NCBI GenBank assembly: GCA_001179505.1
Contig: CDMY01000656.1
Coordinates: 32,636 to 96,635 of the forward strand
DNA: 64,000 nucleotides
DNA from: Vitrella brassicaformis
Lineage: Eukaryota; Sar; Vitrellaceae
Direction: 5' to 3'
The notes beneath the pieces are model-generated. The model was not told where the DNA came from, did no database searches, and worked only from the letters and a program-made list of their open reading frames with translations. A program made the position numbers and the translations under genes. Of this stretch, positions 34,101 through 45,440 are shown piece by piece (position 1 is the first letter of the stretch; the number at the start of each line of letters is the position of its first letter).

Positions 34101-36320
34101 TGCTGCAGTCGGTCCCATGGGCGCGCAGCATGTCCGGGCAGCACTCGCTGTCGGTCTCGCATGTCTGTCTGTCGCACGACGCGCATTTCGCCGAACAGCA
34201 GACGGTGGCTCGGTCGTCGGCGATGCCACCAAGTCGGGTGCAGAGGGTGGTCCGATCGGCGGCCGAGAATGCGTCACTTCGGAGAGATATGTTCGCTGCA
34301 CGAATGCACACACAGGAGATAACAAGATTTCCATACTCCATCCACAGGTGTTTGTATGTCTTATTCTGTACCCACCTGGCTTGGTGATGTCGTCAACAGG
34401 AGGAGGCTCGCCCCCATTCCCATCGACAAGCGCGGCTCTCACAAGATCCACATTGCGCATGGTGCACGGCGGGGCCCCCCTGTCCTCGCACCTCTCGGCA
34501 TACTTCTCGATCTCCTCCACACAGCACTCGGGCTCCATCCCCGTGCATCTCTCGCCGGTCGCGCATTCGCTGCAGATTTCTGACGGACAGCATGCTCTGG
34601 TCGCATTGAGGCCGCCCTGTCCGAAGGTGCCGCCCAGTGCGGTGCAGGCTCGGTTGAAAGTGACGTTGAGTGTGGGCATGAGGGCTTCGGTGATGCGGCA
34701 GGGAGGGGTGTGCTCGCCGTCACATGCCGGTTTTAAAATCACTTCGTAGTCACAGCACTCGTCCCTGCCGCCCTCTCTGCACGCGTCAGGCAGCCATGCA
34801 AGCGTGTTTGTGCGTCCTGTGGGTGTGGAGGCTTTCGTGCTTGGTTACGTGTCTTCGCAGAATGCCCCTCCGCACTTGTCGCCACATCGGCCTGCAGGGC
34901 AGCAGTTGCCCGACAGCCCGTAGATGCCACCCACCTTGTGCTCGCACAGCCACTTCCTCTCCTCGAATGTCATGCCGGGGTGACGCTCTTGCTGCACTCA
35001 GACAGACAGACAGACGATGGACGGATGGACGTGTCCATACTGGTGTGTGTACCTTTTGGAACTGTGAGTTGAGTGAGAGAGGGTCGTTAGGGTGGTTGGG
35101 CTCGACGAAACCTGGAATGGTCGTCACGAGCGACTCGTTCTGACGCGTGGCCATCCAGACACACAGACGCACAGATGGTGCCCATCCATTCAGGTCATGC
35201 TGGCCAGCTCACCCACCGACCATAATTGATACGGCATCGATCCTGATCGGTGGGGACATTTTCGCCTCGTCAAGCGAACCAACATGATCGGCGAACGACA
35301 CCTGCAGGGAGACAGACAGACAGACGGACGGACGGACAAGGACACACATGCTCGCACACCAACAGCCGCCCACCGACCTACTGGACCTACCGTGAACGCT
35401 CCATTGTTCCGCTCTGCGTTAAACCAAGAGGCGAGACGAGGATGGTACATCCGCATGTGCTTGACGGGCACCGCTGCGTTCATGAAACTCACCTGCACAC
35501 ACACACACACACACACGCATCCTCGCATCCTCATGTGCGCCGAGTGTCCACTCGTTCTCACCACAAAGTAATAGTTGGTTGCTCGTGTGGGGAACGATGC
35601 GTAGATTGAGACGTTGTCATTGGCCAGACCGGGGCAGGGCACAAAGCGCCAGCTGGCCTCCTGCGTTGCGTGAGCCCTGGTGCTGCTCTTGACTGCCGCA
35701 AAGGGCATGACCGTGAGAAGGTTCTCTGGGCATCCCTCACACCTGCACACATACCCACACGGAAGGAGGCCGCATGTGGCTGCTGGCTGGATGGATGGAT
35801 GGTGACATGATCGGCTGGTTACCCATCGACGACGAGCATGTGGTGGAGTGCTTCCGCATCCAAGGGACCCTCTGTGGTGGGGTAGATCTGCAGGAGCACA
35901 CCACGGACAACCCTGGCTGTGTCCTCCCTCTGTTTGATTGATGTGCGTACCTCCATGCAGGTGCCGCAGGCCAGGCCGTCTTCGAAGTGTGTCTGCGGTA
36001 CCCTCACCACACCGCTCACACTGGGAACTGGAGGCAGCTTGTGGATCGAGCACCCTCCCTGCCCGATGACAACCGCCACCAACAACAATGGCAGCACCAC
36101 ACACCAACGCTAAGGTGTTGTCATTGCCTTCTGTGCAGTGTGCCTTGTGTACCGTATGTGATTCGTTCCAGAATGCCTCGTTGTCGAGATTTGCTGTGTG
36201 CCATGGCTTGTAGAAGTTGAAGGGCGCAGCAGCACGAGGGAGGCTCAGCAACGCTGCTGCAGCTGTGAGGGCAAGGATGGCGAGATAGTCCCTGGCAGTG
36301 TGGCCATCACCGTCTTGCAT
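31189..36320 (-). CDS. Secreted modular protein: expansin-like region, Cys-rich repeats, GH10-like domain with altered catalytic sites
   Basis: The ATG at 36320 starts MQDGDGHTARDYLAILALTA, with a hydrophobic signal segment ending LPRAAAPF. Exon 2 joins in phase (ESHT then GGCSIHKLPP) to GLACGTCME. GCPENLLTVMPFAAVKSS, ASWRFVPCPG, TNYYFVVSFMNAAVPVKHM and ASWFNAERNNGAFTVSFAD follow, the order of an expansin double-psi barrel and its C-terminal beta-sandwich. About six cysteine-rich repeats come next: NCCPAGRCGDKCGGAFC, ACCPSEICSECATGERC, VCCSAKCASCDRQTC, ACCPSDCGQCGGMDCGSLPG, VCCPIECEECGGEGC and VCCPKSCDNCG. Each is followed by CC and a later PPC- or APC-type cysteine. The last part is GH10-like: MYVGFAVTSPRQLTDPTYVQ, FDFSLCDRMADLSTEL, WVERAFKAAREAAGNAP, VNGVAMQMRVALHGT, MEVHMTQLEV, end KALMGA at 31189. 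Both GH10 catalytic glutamates are replaced. A binding or wall-loosening role is more likely than xylan hydrolysis; this is inference. That it is one gene rests on phase-matched junctions at the expansin/Cys and Cys/Cys borders. Confidence 0.7.
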
Positions 36321-36538
36321 CGTCTGCACGGCAACCTGTCTTCGTCTTTATCTTGAAATAGTAGGCCAGCCCTTGTTGCTATTCCGGCCGATACTAGCTC
36401 GCACTTCCTGACACGAGCGAAGGATGGAGGGCGAAGAAGAGGTAGATGCGCACCTTGCTAGGCGCCGCACACGGCATCGAGCCTGTTGAAGCTACAAGAC
36501 AGCACTCCGATCCATAGCTTTCGCGACTTGGTCGCACG
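36321..36538. other. Divergent intergenic region
   Basis: About 220 bases between the divergent starts of the expansin/GH10-like gene and family copy 2. No repeat or motif was recognised with confidence. Confidence 0.4.
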
Positions 36539-38507
36539 ATGGCTGCCAGCTGTAGTGCCGCAGCCCAGGTGAGAGAAGAGGAAGCTGCAGGCCAAGCAAA
36601 ATCCCTACATCATGACGTGAACAATTTGTGCTGTCTGTGTGTGGTTTGTCATTCGCTTTGGTGCAGATGAGCGCAGTGATCCGGGCGCAGCTGCTGCCTC
36701 AGGTAGAAGGCTATCGGATGAAGCAGGCTCAGGTATCAGCTGACCAAAACACCAAAACCAACTCGTCCATCCATGCAGTGCATCCAGCGCTCATCGGCTG
36801 CTGGTGTCTGTGTGTGTGTGTGGTGCAGGTCAACAGTTGCATCGACCAACTCCTGCAGATGGACACCGCTGCTGCGATGGCACCACTGGTGCGGCAGGCT
36901 GCCAAACACACCGCACACCACAAAGCCCTCTGTTGCTCTCGTCGACTTGATTCATTCATCAGATGGTGGCCAAGGTGAGTCGTCAATTTGCTGCTGTGTC
37001 CGACCTGCTGGCCGAGTTGGCAGACACCATCAACTCGACCATCGCACTGACAAGACATAGCTGGACACAGGTGAGGGAGTGACTGATCACAGGCAGGCAC
37101 AAACGCAAGACCCACACTGATGTGGTGTGTACGTCTCATGTGTGTGTTGTGTGCATGTCCTTCTTTCTGTGTGCAATCAGGCGCGACGGCTGCACCTGAC
37201 TGACATCCCCGCCAACCCCATGAGCGTCGTCATGGAACTGTCTGACCTCACCACCATCGCCCACGTCAAGTCGACAGCCCGACCCATCAGAAATGCCCTC
37301 TGGCCGATCGTGCGCAACCTTCGGCTGCCGAAGGCCATCGAGCGGGCGGGGGTTAATGGCGTGGTGCAGTTCGACGATCAGCTGAGCGACGGCGATGTGA
37401 TGAAGGCCATGTGGGTGGTGGAGGAGGGGGGCGAGGGCGGCTGGGGGGAGGTGGACGACACACTGAGACTCTCGGAGCATTGCGGCTATTCCCAGCTGCC
37501 GATCACTGTGGCTGCTGGAGACCTGCAGATACACGCCACCAAGGCGGTAAACACAACAAACAGGAGAGGCAATGGGTGAGCTGCTGGATGTGTGTGTGTT
37601 GGGTGCAGAATTTCTTGGCACTGCCCCGTTTCTGTGCGCAGTGGATGCTCGTGGGCTGCCATGTCGTCCTCCGCCGCCCCACTGGCCAGCAGGACGGCAC
37701 ACTACAGCTGTTCCGCCACAACGATCAGATCCGCGCCATCCGCAACGAGCCCAACTTCACCATCACACCCAACCCACCCCTCCCCCTCCCCAACCGCCCC
37801 GTCCACCCCTTCTCGCAACACCCCTTCACCCACCACGCCAAGCCACACGACCCGCCAGTCAGCAGCCGCATTACGTGGCAAAATGGTGTGGGCTGGGTGA
37901 CGATTGGCGTCAACGACGGGCCTCTTTACGCATCGGCGAGTTCCATGTTGAAGGACCTGGTCCTGTGTCACCGGCTGTTGGCTGTGAGCGGCTTCACCGA
38001 CTCGCCAGCAGTGGTGGTTGACCGGTGAGTGAATGGACGGCACGCAATGAGAGGGCGAATGGCTATGTGGTGCGTCATTGATGTGTGTGTCAGGAGTGCG
38101 CATGGTGGCCACCTCGACGGCATCATCACCCAATCGCCGCACAGGCCCCTCGCCGAGTGCCCGGACGTGACGGCATTTGAGGGGGCCAATGGGCGGTGTA
38201 TGCAGTCGCATGTGCTGACGACGTCGGACGACCCATTCATCGCATGGACTTACTTTGGCATCTTCCCAGGCGACAACCAGGACGGTACGATACACATTGA
38301 CAACACATCCATGCTGTCGTGTCGTCTGATCATCCGCTTTGCTGTTGTCTGCATGCAGTGCGCGTCATCATCCGTACCAGCGAGGCGCCAGCAGCAGGTG
38401 TCCCTCAGGATGCGCCCTTCGCCCAGCGGTTCCCCCTGACGGCCGCCAAGGTGCGTTGCGTCCTCGGCCTCATCGCACCCATCGTGCTTGATGGCCAGGC
38501 GCCATAG
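36539..38507 (+). CDS. Unknown four-copy family, copy 2 (no lesion seen)
   Basis: The ATG at 36539 (MAASCSAAAQ) is followed by MSAVIRAQLLPQVEGYRMKQ, VNSCIDQLLQMDTAAAMAPL, MVAKVSRQFAAVSDLLAELA and LHLTDIPANPMSVVMELSDL. Then come QFDDQLSDGDVMKAMWVVEE, NFLALPRFCAQWMLVGCHVV, GVGWVTIGVNDGPLYASASS, SMLKDLVLCHRLLAVSGFTD and PFAQRFPLTAAKVRCVLGLI, ending IVLDGQAP at TAG 38507. Every exon is open in the expected frame, so this is the copy most likely to be functional. The N-terminal half is helical, the LTDIP segment is F-box-like, and the C-terminal half is unrecognised. If the F-box guess is right it would be a substrate adaptor for an SCF ubiquitin ligase. It is convergent with copy 3 (265 bp between stops). 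Confidence 0.7.
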
Positions 38508-38771
38508 ATACAAGGTGAAACATGCAGGCATGCATGTGATGTGTATGCCCAAGATGCCTGTGTGTTGGTCTCTGTCATACAGGATGGTCGTTTCGCTCGA
38601 AGGATGACCCGCTTGACTGGGCGGCTGACTGGCTGGCTGGCTGTTAGTGGGATGGTCCTCTCTTCAACACGTGCAGCCTGCCGACGTGTCTGCACCAAAT
38701 CCATCAACACACAGAAAAAACATCAACACACACGCGCATCATCATGCCATTGTGTGGCTCTCACCTTGTAT

Positions 38772-40921
38772 CTATGGCGCCTGGCCATCGAGCACGATGG
38801 ATGCGATCGGGCCGCACAAGCTACGGACCTTGGCGGCTGTCAGGGGGAACCGCTGTGCGAAGGGCGCATCGTGGAAGACACCTGCTGCTGGCGCCTCGGT
38901 GGTAGGGATGGTGACGTGGACTGCACGCAGACAACAGCAGAGCGGATGATCTGACGACACGACAGCATGACCATTGGTTGTCAATGTGTATGCGTACCGC
39001 TCTGGTTGTCGCCTGGGAAGATGCCAAAGTAAGTCCATGCGAGGAACGGGTCGTTGGATGACGTCAGTACATGCAGCTGCGCACAGATCCTATCGGCCGC
39101 CTCCCATGTCAACACGTCCGAGCATCCATTGGGCGGTGTATGTGGCGATTGAGTCATGATGCGGTCGAGGTGGCCGCCCCGCACACGACTGACACACACA
39201 TCAATGACGCACCACATAGCCATTCGCCCTCTCATTGTGTGCCTCCCATCCACTTACCGGTCCACCGCCACTGCTGGCGAGTCGGTGGAGCCGCCCAGAG
39301 CCAACAGCCGGTGTCACAGGACCAGGTCCTTCAACATGGAACTCGCCGATGCGTAAAGAGGCCCGTCGTTGACGCCAATCGTCACCCAGCCCACACCATG
39401 CTGCCATCCAATGCGGCTGCGGACTGGAGGGTCGTGTGGCTTGGCGTGCTGCTGGAAGGGGTGCTGCGAAAAGGCATGGACGGGGCGGCCGGTGAGGAGG
39501 GGGAGCGGCGGGTTGAGTGTGATGGTGAAGTTGGGCTCGTTGCGGATGATCCGAATATCGTTGTTGTTGTGGCGGAACAGCTGTAGTGTGCCGTCCTGCT
39601 GGCCAGTGGGGCGACGGAAGACGACATGGCGACCGACGAGCATCCACTGCGCAAACACACGGGGCAGCGCCAAGAAATCCTGCAGGCAGCACACCACATC
39701 CAGCAGCTCACCCATTGCCTCTCCTGTGTGTCGTGTTTACCGCCTTGGTGGCGTGTGTCTGCAGATCTGCACCATCCACAGTGATCGGCAGCTGGCAATT
39801 GCCACAGTGCTCGGCGACTCTGAGCGTGTCGCCTACCTCCCCCCACGCCCCCTCGCCCCCCTCCTCCACCACCCACATGGCCTTCATCACATCGCCGTGG
39901 CTCAGCTGAGGGTCGAACTGCACCACGCCACTAGCCCCCGCCCCCTCGATGGCGTTCGGCAGGCGAAAGCGGCGGACGATCGGCCAGAGGGCATTTCTGA
40001 TGAGTCGGGCTGTCGACTTGAGGTGGGCGACAGTGGTGAGGTCAGACAGTGCCAGGACGATGCTCATGGGGTTGGCAGGGATGTCAGTCAGGTGCAACGA
40101 TGTGGCCTGACGACACTCAGCAAACACACACACACACACACGCAATGCATGTGGCAGCTCGGTGTGTGTGTCCATCTATGTGCCTGCGTGTGGTCAATCA
40201 CACACCTGCACGTGGCCATCGGCATCTTTGCCATGTGTAGCAGAATCGCTCGCGCCATCACCTGCCACACAGACAACGACACAGACACACACAAGGCTGT
40301 GTTTGTGTGTTGGTGTGCCATTCTCCCTTAGGTATATATCGGCTCACCCTCGTGCGTTGCCTGTGCGATGGCGGTCTCTATGGTGTCTGCCAGCTCGGCC
40401 AGATGGTCGGACACAGCAGCGAGCTGCCGGTTCACCGTGGCCACCACCTGAGGAACGAATCAACCACACGAGAGGAACACCAACCGACAGAGGCCATTGT
40501 GTGGTTGTTGGTTGTCTGTGCTGCTTGGCACCCTGCAGGCACCTACCTGTACTGTCAGCTGAGTAGAGTCCATCTGTGAGAGTCGTGTGATCTGTGCGTT
40601 TGCCTGCACGCATGTGCCACATGGACAGCAGACAGAGCAACCAAGCGGCCGGGTGAGCGATGGATGCATTGAATGGATGAGTGAGCGAGTCAGTGTGTTG
40701 GTTGGCTAAGTACCTGAGTCTGGTTCATCTGAAGGCATGCTGTGATCAGAGGCGTGAACTCTCGCTGCGGCAGGAGCTGCTCACGCACACGCAGAGCAAC
40801 CATCTGCACCAGACAGCAGGACAACACAAAAACATGCCACGATTCGCTGCGTTGCTTCATGTTATGCTTGGCCTGCAGGCTCCTCTCCTCTCACCCGAGT
40901 GTGACTGATGGCGACGGCCAT
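38772..40921 (-). pseudogene. Unknown four-copy family, copy 3, premature stop
   Basis: The start ATG at 40921 (MAVAISHTR) leads to MVALRVREQLLPQREFTPLI, ITRLSQMDSTQLTVQ, VNRQLAAVSDHLAELADTIE, LHLTDIPANPMSIVLALSDL and VQFDPQLSHGDVMKAMWVVE, then DFLALPRVFAQWMLVGRHVV. The exon reads ASASSMLKDLVL and then TGA (39316-39314), where copies 2 and 4 have TGT (Cys). Everything downstream is open and conserved, ending IVLDGQAP at 38772. One base change therefore removes about 120 conserved residues. N-terminal exons are closest to copy 1, while C-terminal exons are closest to copy 4. The call could change if the base is an assembly error. Confidence 0.65.
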
Positions 40922-41061
40922 TGTGAAGATCTATGGACACACACGAGCCTTCCCTCGCCCCCTGCGAGCTTAAACCAAAATCGAGACGAGACGGACGAGA
41001 TTCATGGTTTGCCTGTTTCTTTCTCCTTGCGCTGTTTCCCACGTAATCGAGAGAACAGCGT

Positions 41062-42975
41062 ATGCGAGCGAGGATGAAGGCGATGACCTTCATTGTCCTG
41101 TTGCTGCTGACGCCGTCGAGAGCGGAGTCCTTCGAGAACGACCAGAACAACACCAGCAGGGGGGTAGTGGCGGGCGGGGGGGGTAGTGGCGAGCAAGTCC
41201 GAGACAAAGCACGACAACGCCAGCGGGGTAGCGGGGGGCCCGGGAGGGACGGAGCCGGTGGCACCGCAATCGGCGCAACCCAGGGAGAAGAAAGCGCACA
41301 ACAAGAACTCAACACACACGCGCTCATGGCTGTGCCCAATATGTGTCTTCCTCCTCAGAGACAGAGTAGCGGAGGGCCCATGGCCTGTTTGTCGAATCGG
41401 ATGAGGGAGAGCAGCACCGGATCGGTGCCTTCGGCGTCGTGCTGCCAATGCGCGACCGGGACGGCCGCAAGTGGGCAGTCAAGATCCTGCACAAAGACCA
41501 TGACTGTGCCCTCCTAGTACGCGAGACCACACGACACCAATATTCGACCCACTGTGTGCCTATCCACACACGCACGTGTGTGTGTGTAGGTTGACGGGTT
41601 TCAGCGCACAGGCAATGACCTGTGGAAGGAGAACCGCGTTACCTCCCGGACTCCATACCGTTGTGCGACAGGTGAGCAAGGCGAACAAAAGAGAGTGAAT
41701 AAAGGGATCTGCGTCACTCAGGCTCTCCGCCCCTCCGTCTTACCTGTCTGTGCTGTGTCTGCAGGATGACGATGCGGATGTGCGACATCTGGAGGCTGAA
41801 CTGAGGCGAATGAAATCCGTTCACTCAGAGGTAGCCGCAGCGACGCACAGTGTATGCAGAAGCATCATCCCATCCATCTGTGTTGTGTCCGCTTTCAGTT
41901 TACTGATCGCCTCGACAGGGTGCGGCAGGACATGACGCCTGCCGTCGCAAGCCAGGTGCCTGGCGCCGCCGACTACTTGGCTGTCCTGCAGCAGACCATG
42001 CTGTCGGCGTCGGATGCACTCGACGACTTGAGCGACCTGTTCAGCGACATTAGGTGCCATCCAGACCCGCGGACTCGTCCACGACCGTCGACGCTGCCAA
42101 CTCCGCTGCCTCCGTCGATCGGCCTGAAAGGCCCCCCCACAACGACGAGCAACCGACAGATAAGGTAGCCTGGCCTCGCACACATGGGAGAGGGTGAGGG
42201 AAAGGTATCACGTCCATCATATTAGTCGCTGATGGTGCCTGCCTGCCTATCAGGAATATGGACTTCCCTGCCTCGACGGGTTGCCGCCCGATGTCATCAC
42301 CACCGAGGGCCATCGCAACATCGTCAACATCGAGTCCATCTACCACATGTGTGGCCCCGAAGGCGAGCACATCACGGCGTATCGGATGGAGTGGATCGAA
42401 CGTAAGCAAGCACTCATACAACACAACACAACACAACACACACAGGCAGTCAGGAGAGGAGCCATGGACATTCATTCCGTTGGTCACGTGTGTGTCGTGG
42501 ATGTGTTGGGTGTGTGTGTTGGGTGTGTCTTCGAACAGTCACTTTGAGGCAGCTCAACTGCCGGCGCGATTCCGCTTTGATGGCTCGCATTGCGGATGGT
42601 GTGCTCGCGACTGTCGAGGAGTTTCACCGCCACAAATTGGTGCACGGCGACCTGCATGTGTGTGAGCCGCGCACACACAAAAGACATGATCTCAGCTATG
42701 ACATCACTATGGTGGGTGTGCAGGAAGGTAATGTTGGTCTACGGAGGCTGGGTGACGACAGCTACGAGCCGGTGCTGATCGACCTCGATCGGCTGAGGAA
42801 GGACCCATCCACGTCCGAAGGGCGACAACACGCAGTGAGACTACATTGTCGTGTCTCTTCTGGTTGCTGTGTGCAGATCGATGGCTGTCTACATTTTATA
42901 TCTGTCGGCCCATTGAGCATCGCCACGTCATCTTTTGTGTTGCTGATCGACCGCATTGAGGGCCCGGTGGCATGA
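41062..42975 (+). CDS. Secreted kinase-like protein with HGDLH catalytic loop
   Basis: The candidate start at 41062 gives a signal peptide (MRARMKAMTFIVLLLLTP). A Gly/Arg/Gln-rich stretch follows. After a short intron the frame encodes HRIGAFGVVLPMRDRDGRKW then AVKILHKDHD, a glycine-loop and ATP-lysine pattern. Next come HLEAELRRMKSVHSE, an insert of about 100 residues (LSASDALDDLSDLFSDI), and TTEGHRNIVNIESIYHMCGP, which corresponds to the hydrophobic core strands. Then ADGVLATVEEFHRHKLVHGD joins LH over an intron to EGNVGLRRLGDD, and PVLIDLDRLRKD follows. HGDLHxxN plus IDLD replaces the usual HRDLKxxN plus DFG, as in small-molecule and atypical kinases. It ends at TGA 42975 after IDRIEGPVA. 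The lysine, catalytic Asp, Asn and metal-binding Asp are all present, so activity is possible. The first junction (near 41260-41370) is the weakest part of the model, and the signal peptide depends on it. Confidence 0.55.
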
Positions 42976-43130
42976 CAGGTGCGTAAGTGAGACTAACAAG
43001 AGGCTGACACATAGACACATTACATGTCATGGGTTCTCTATGTGTCTCCGTTTATCTGGCCGCCTCGGCGGCCACCGAGCTTCCGTCGAGGGGCATCCCA
43101 CTCCGTCTCTTTCCGCACTCAAGAAGGACA

Positions 43131-44584
43131 TGGCCGTGAAGAGCACACAGGTGCGCACGTCATCCACACCCGCACCCACACATTCCCACTGTCTCTCTCT
43201 CTGTGCGTGTGTATGCAGGTTCAGAAGTTGAGCTTGGACTTAGAGGCCGCGAACAAGGCATCAAAGGACCAGTAGGTGGGCATCATGACACACACATGAG
43301 GGTGTGTGTGCACTTCGAGCACGTGAGCAAGCGTCTGGAGGCTACCTCACCGCATTCGCTATGTCTGTCTATGCACACATACACACAAGTACGTCTCTGC
43401 GTGCTTGTGTGTGTGTGTGTGTGTAGTTGGTGCGAGAAATGTGTAGCATCACCGACGCCCTTCTGGCGCGTTTCGAGAGCTTGAATGCCAACCCGCGGCT
43501 GACCAGCCTCATCGGACGGCTGCAAGCACGCAACAGCCTCTTTCCCAAGGACGCACTGTCACGGGTATGTGATCCACTTGAAGTAGAAGAGATCGACAGA
43601 AGACAGACCGACAGGCATGATGGGTATGTAAATGTGCCTGTATGTCATAGAGTCGTGTTTGGTCATGTGTGGGTCTATGACGTGCAGGCGAGGCGTGACA
43701 GCCGCTGCTGAAGAGTGCGAGGATGGAAGACCGTCAGGGCTCACACCGCCCCGCCGACGACAAGATGGTGCCACATGCAGAGGCAGAGATACAAATGGAT
43801 GTTTGACTCTGTTGTGTCGATTAATTCATTCTTGTGGCAGAGGATCAGAGGACACTTTTGTCGGGATCTTCGCGTCCCTCCTCAAAGAGTACGCATGCGC
43901 ACGATGGGATATCATGTCAGTGTGTGGACATCATGGGTGTGTGTGCACGTGCCTCTCAGGTTCTGGCAGCGCGTCGGCAATCAGTCACCCACCACCACCG
44001 CATCATCAACCAGACCCCAATGCCTCACCATCGTCATCAGGCCCCGCCATGCCGCCGCCGTCCACTGCTGCTTCCGCGGCTCCTCATGCAGCCGTTGGCC
44101 AACACCACCAAGGTCACTCAGAATGGGTCTGGACTCACACATGCATGGCCACCACATTACTTGGCACATCTCTGTCTGTGTGCGTGTGCGTGTGCGCGGG
44201 CGTCTCAGGTGCCGGCAACGTGCCGATGAGCAAGCAGCCAGCACCACAGCAGCAGCAGCAGCAAGTGATGCAGCAGGGTATGGCCACGACGATGGGATAT
44301 CATGTCAGTGTGTGTCCATCATGTGTGTGTGTGCGTCCATCTCAGCTTCTGGCAGCGGTCCGGCGACTACTCACGCAGCAACTCACCCACCACCACCGCA
44401 TCATCAACCAGACCCCAATGCCTCGTCATCGTCATCAGGCCCCGCCATGCCGCCGCCGTCCACTGCTGCTGCCATCAACGCCATGCCCCAACGCCATGCC
44501 CCATCCCCCATGCATCGTTGCCTACATTTTATATCCGTTGTGTGTCTCTTCCTTTGCACATCTGCTTGCAATGGAATGATGAGG
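43131..44584 (+). CDS. Low-complexity Pro/Gln/His/Ser-rich protein, unknown function
   Basis: A possible start at 43131 (MAVKSTQ) is followed by helical exons: VQKLSLDLEAANKASKDQ and LVREMCSITDALLARFESLN, NPRLTSLIGRLQARNSLFPK. Later exons are low complexity (HPPPPHHQPDPNAS, SSSGPAMPPPSTA, KQPAPQQQQQQVMQQ), with one exon and its upstream intron present twice. The last frame ends SACNGMMR near 44584. I do not recognise a family. Several junction phases could not be closed (notably 43272-43427), so the model is tentative, and the helical and low-complexity parts may be separate or degraded genes. Confidence 0.35.
43901..44072 (+). repeat. Exon-plus-intron tandem duplication, copy 1 (partner 44289-44472)
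   Basis: Both copies start at gatgggatatcatgtcagtg, carry a TG-rich intron ending CTCAG, and continue into an exon encoding HPPPPHHQPDPNAS and GPAMPPPSTA. The period is about 388 bp. Confidence 0.75.
44289..44472 (+). repeat. Exon-plus-intron tandem duplication, copy 2
   Basis: Partner of 43901-44072. It differs by a few substitutions and a short insertion in the exon (ACTACTCACGCAGCAACTC). Confidence 0.75.
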
Positions 44585-44664
44585 TGATGTCACTGATACA
44601 TAAGTTTGTGATGGCGATAGAGACGAAACAAGTAGATACATGAAACGGGCAAGTTCGTCAAACG

Positions 44665-44745
44665 ACGGATGGTATTTAATGGCCCTGGGTGCGTCCGTCC
44701 GTCGGTCGATCGCGTCACTTCACCATGGACATGCACCATCACAAA
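44665..44745 (-). repeat. Dispersed repeat with core CCAGGGCCATTAAATA, copy 5 (inverted)
   Basis: Reads as TATTTAATGGCCCTGGGTGC followed by the GTCCGTCGGTCGATCG run and CTTCACCATGGACATG on the + strand. This is the reverse complement of the copies at 21-31 kb and is closest to copy 1 (TACC rather than TAAC after the core). Confidence 0.8.
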
Positions 44746-45440
44746 TAATCCACCACACACACACACACGCACACACGCACACGCACACACGCACACACGC
44801 ACATCCACAGTCACAGCACCATCAAGCAGCGGCCAGACAGAGAGACGGGCAGGCCACGGAGCCGCTCATACATTCCTTATGCGGTCTGGATAGCTAATGG
44901 GCCGGGCTGGTGGAGGAGAGAGGGAGAGAGAGAGAGAGGTTGGTCGACGTCCAGTGGTGGGGTGTGAAGTGGGGTGTGAATGAAAATAGACCTTGCCCCT
45001 GTCTTTCTCCCTCTGGCTGTCTGCTATGCGGTAGGTATTGGAATAAGGCCTCAATTGGATGCAGAATGACAGACACTCCCACACACCCCGGCCACACGCC
45101 ATGCGACAATGAACACGACAAGAGACACGGCTGGCACGGCACGTTCCAATGCATCCTCTTCTTTTCCTTTGGTCTCGCCATTCTCGTGCAGTCAGTGTTG
45201 CCAACTCAGAATTCTTGACAGGCACGTATGTGGGACTGGGGTGGATATGCCTGCCCTGAGGGACACACTGACAGACAAAACGACACAAGGAGGCGACGAA
45301 CAGTTCCGTCGGCCCAGGTATGTGCATGGGAAACATGGTCAGAAAGCCGGCCACGCTCATGGAAAAAAAGACACACACAGACACACACCGACACACACAG
45401 ACAGACAGACAGACAGACACGTATGGATACGGTTGGTTGG
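44746..45440. other. Intergenic
   Basis: CA- and GA-rich simple sequence (44755-44805, 44910-44940 and 45370-45420) with no supportable gene. Confidence 0.45.

Noticed and set aside
42886-44540. Shared CTACATTTTATATC and peptide CLHFISV at 42890 and 44517
   Set aside because: The match is only about 15 bases with no flanking similarity, so it may be chance.
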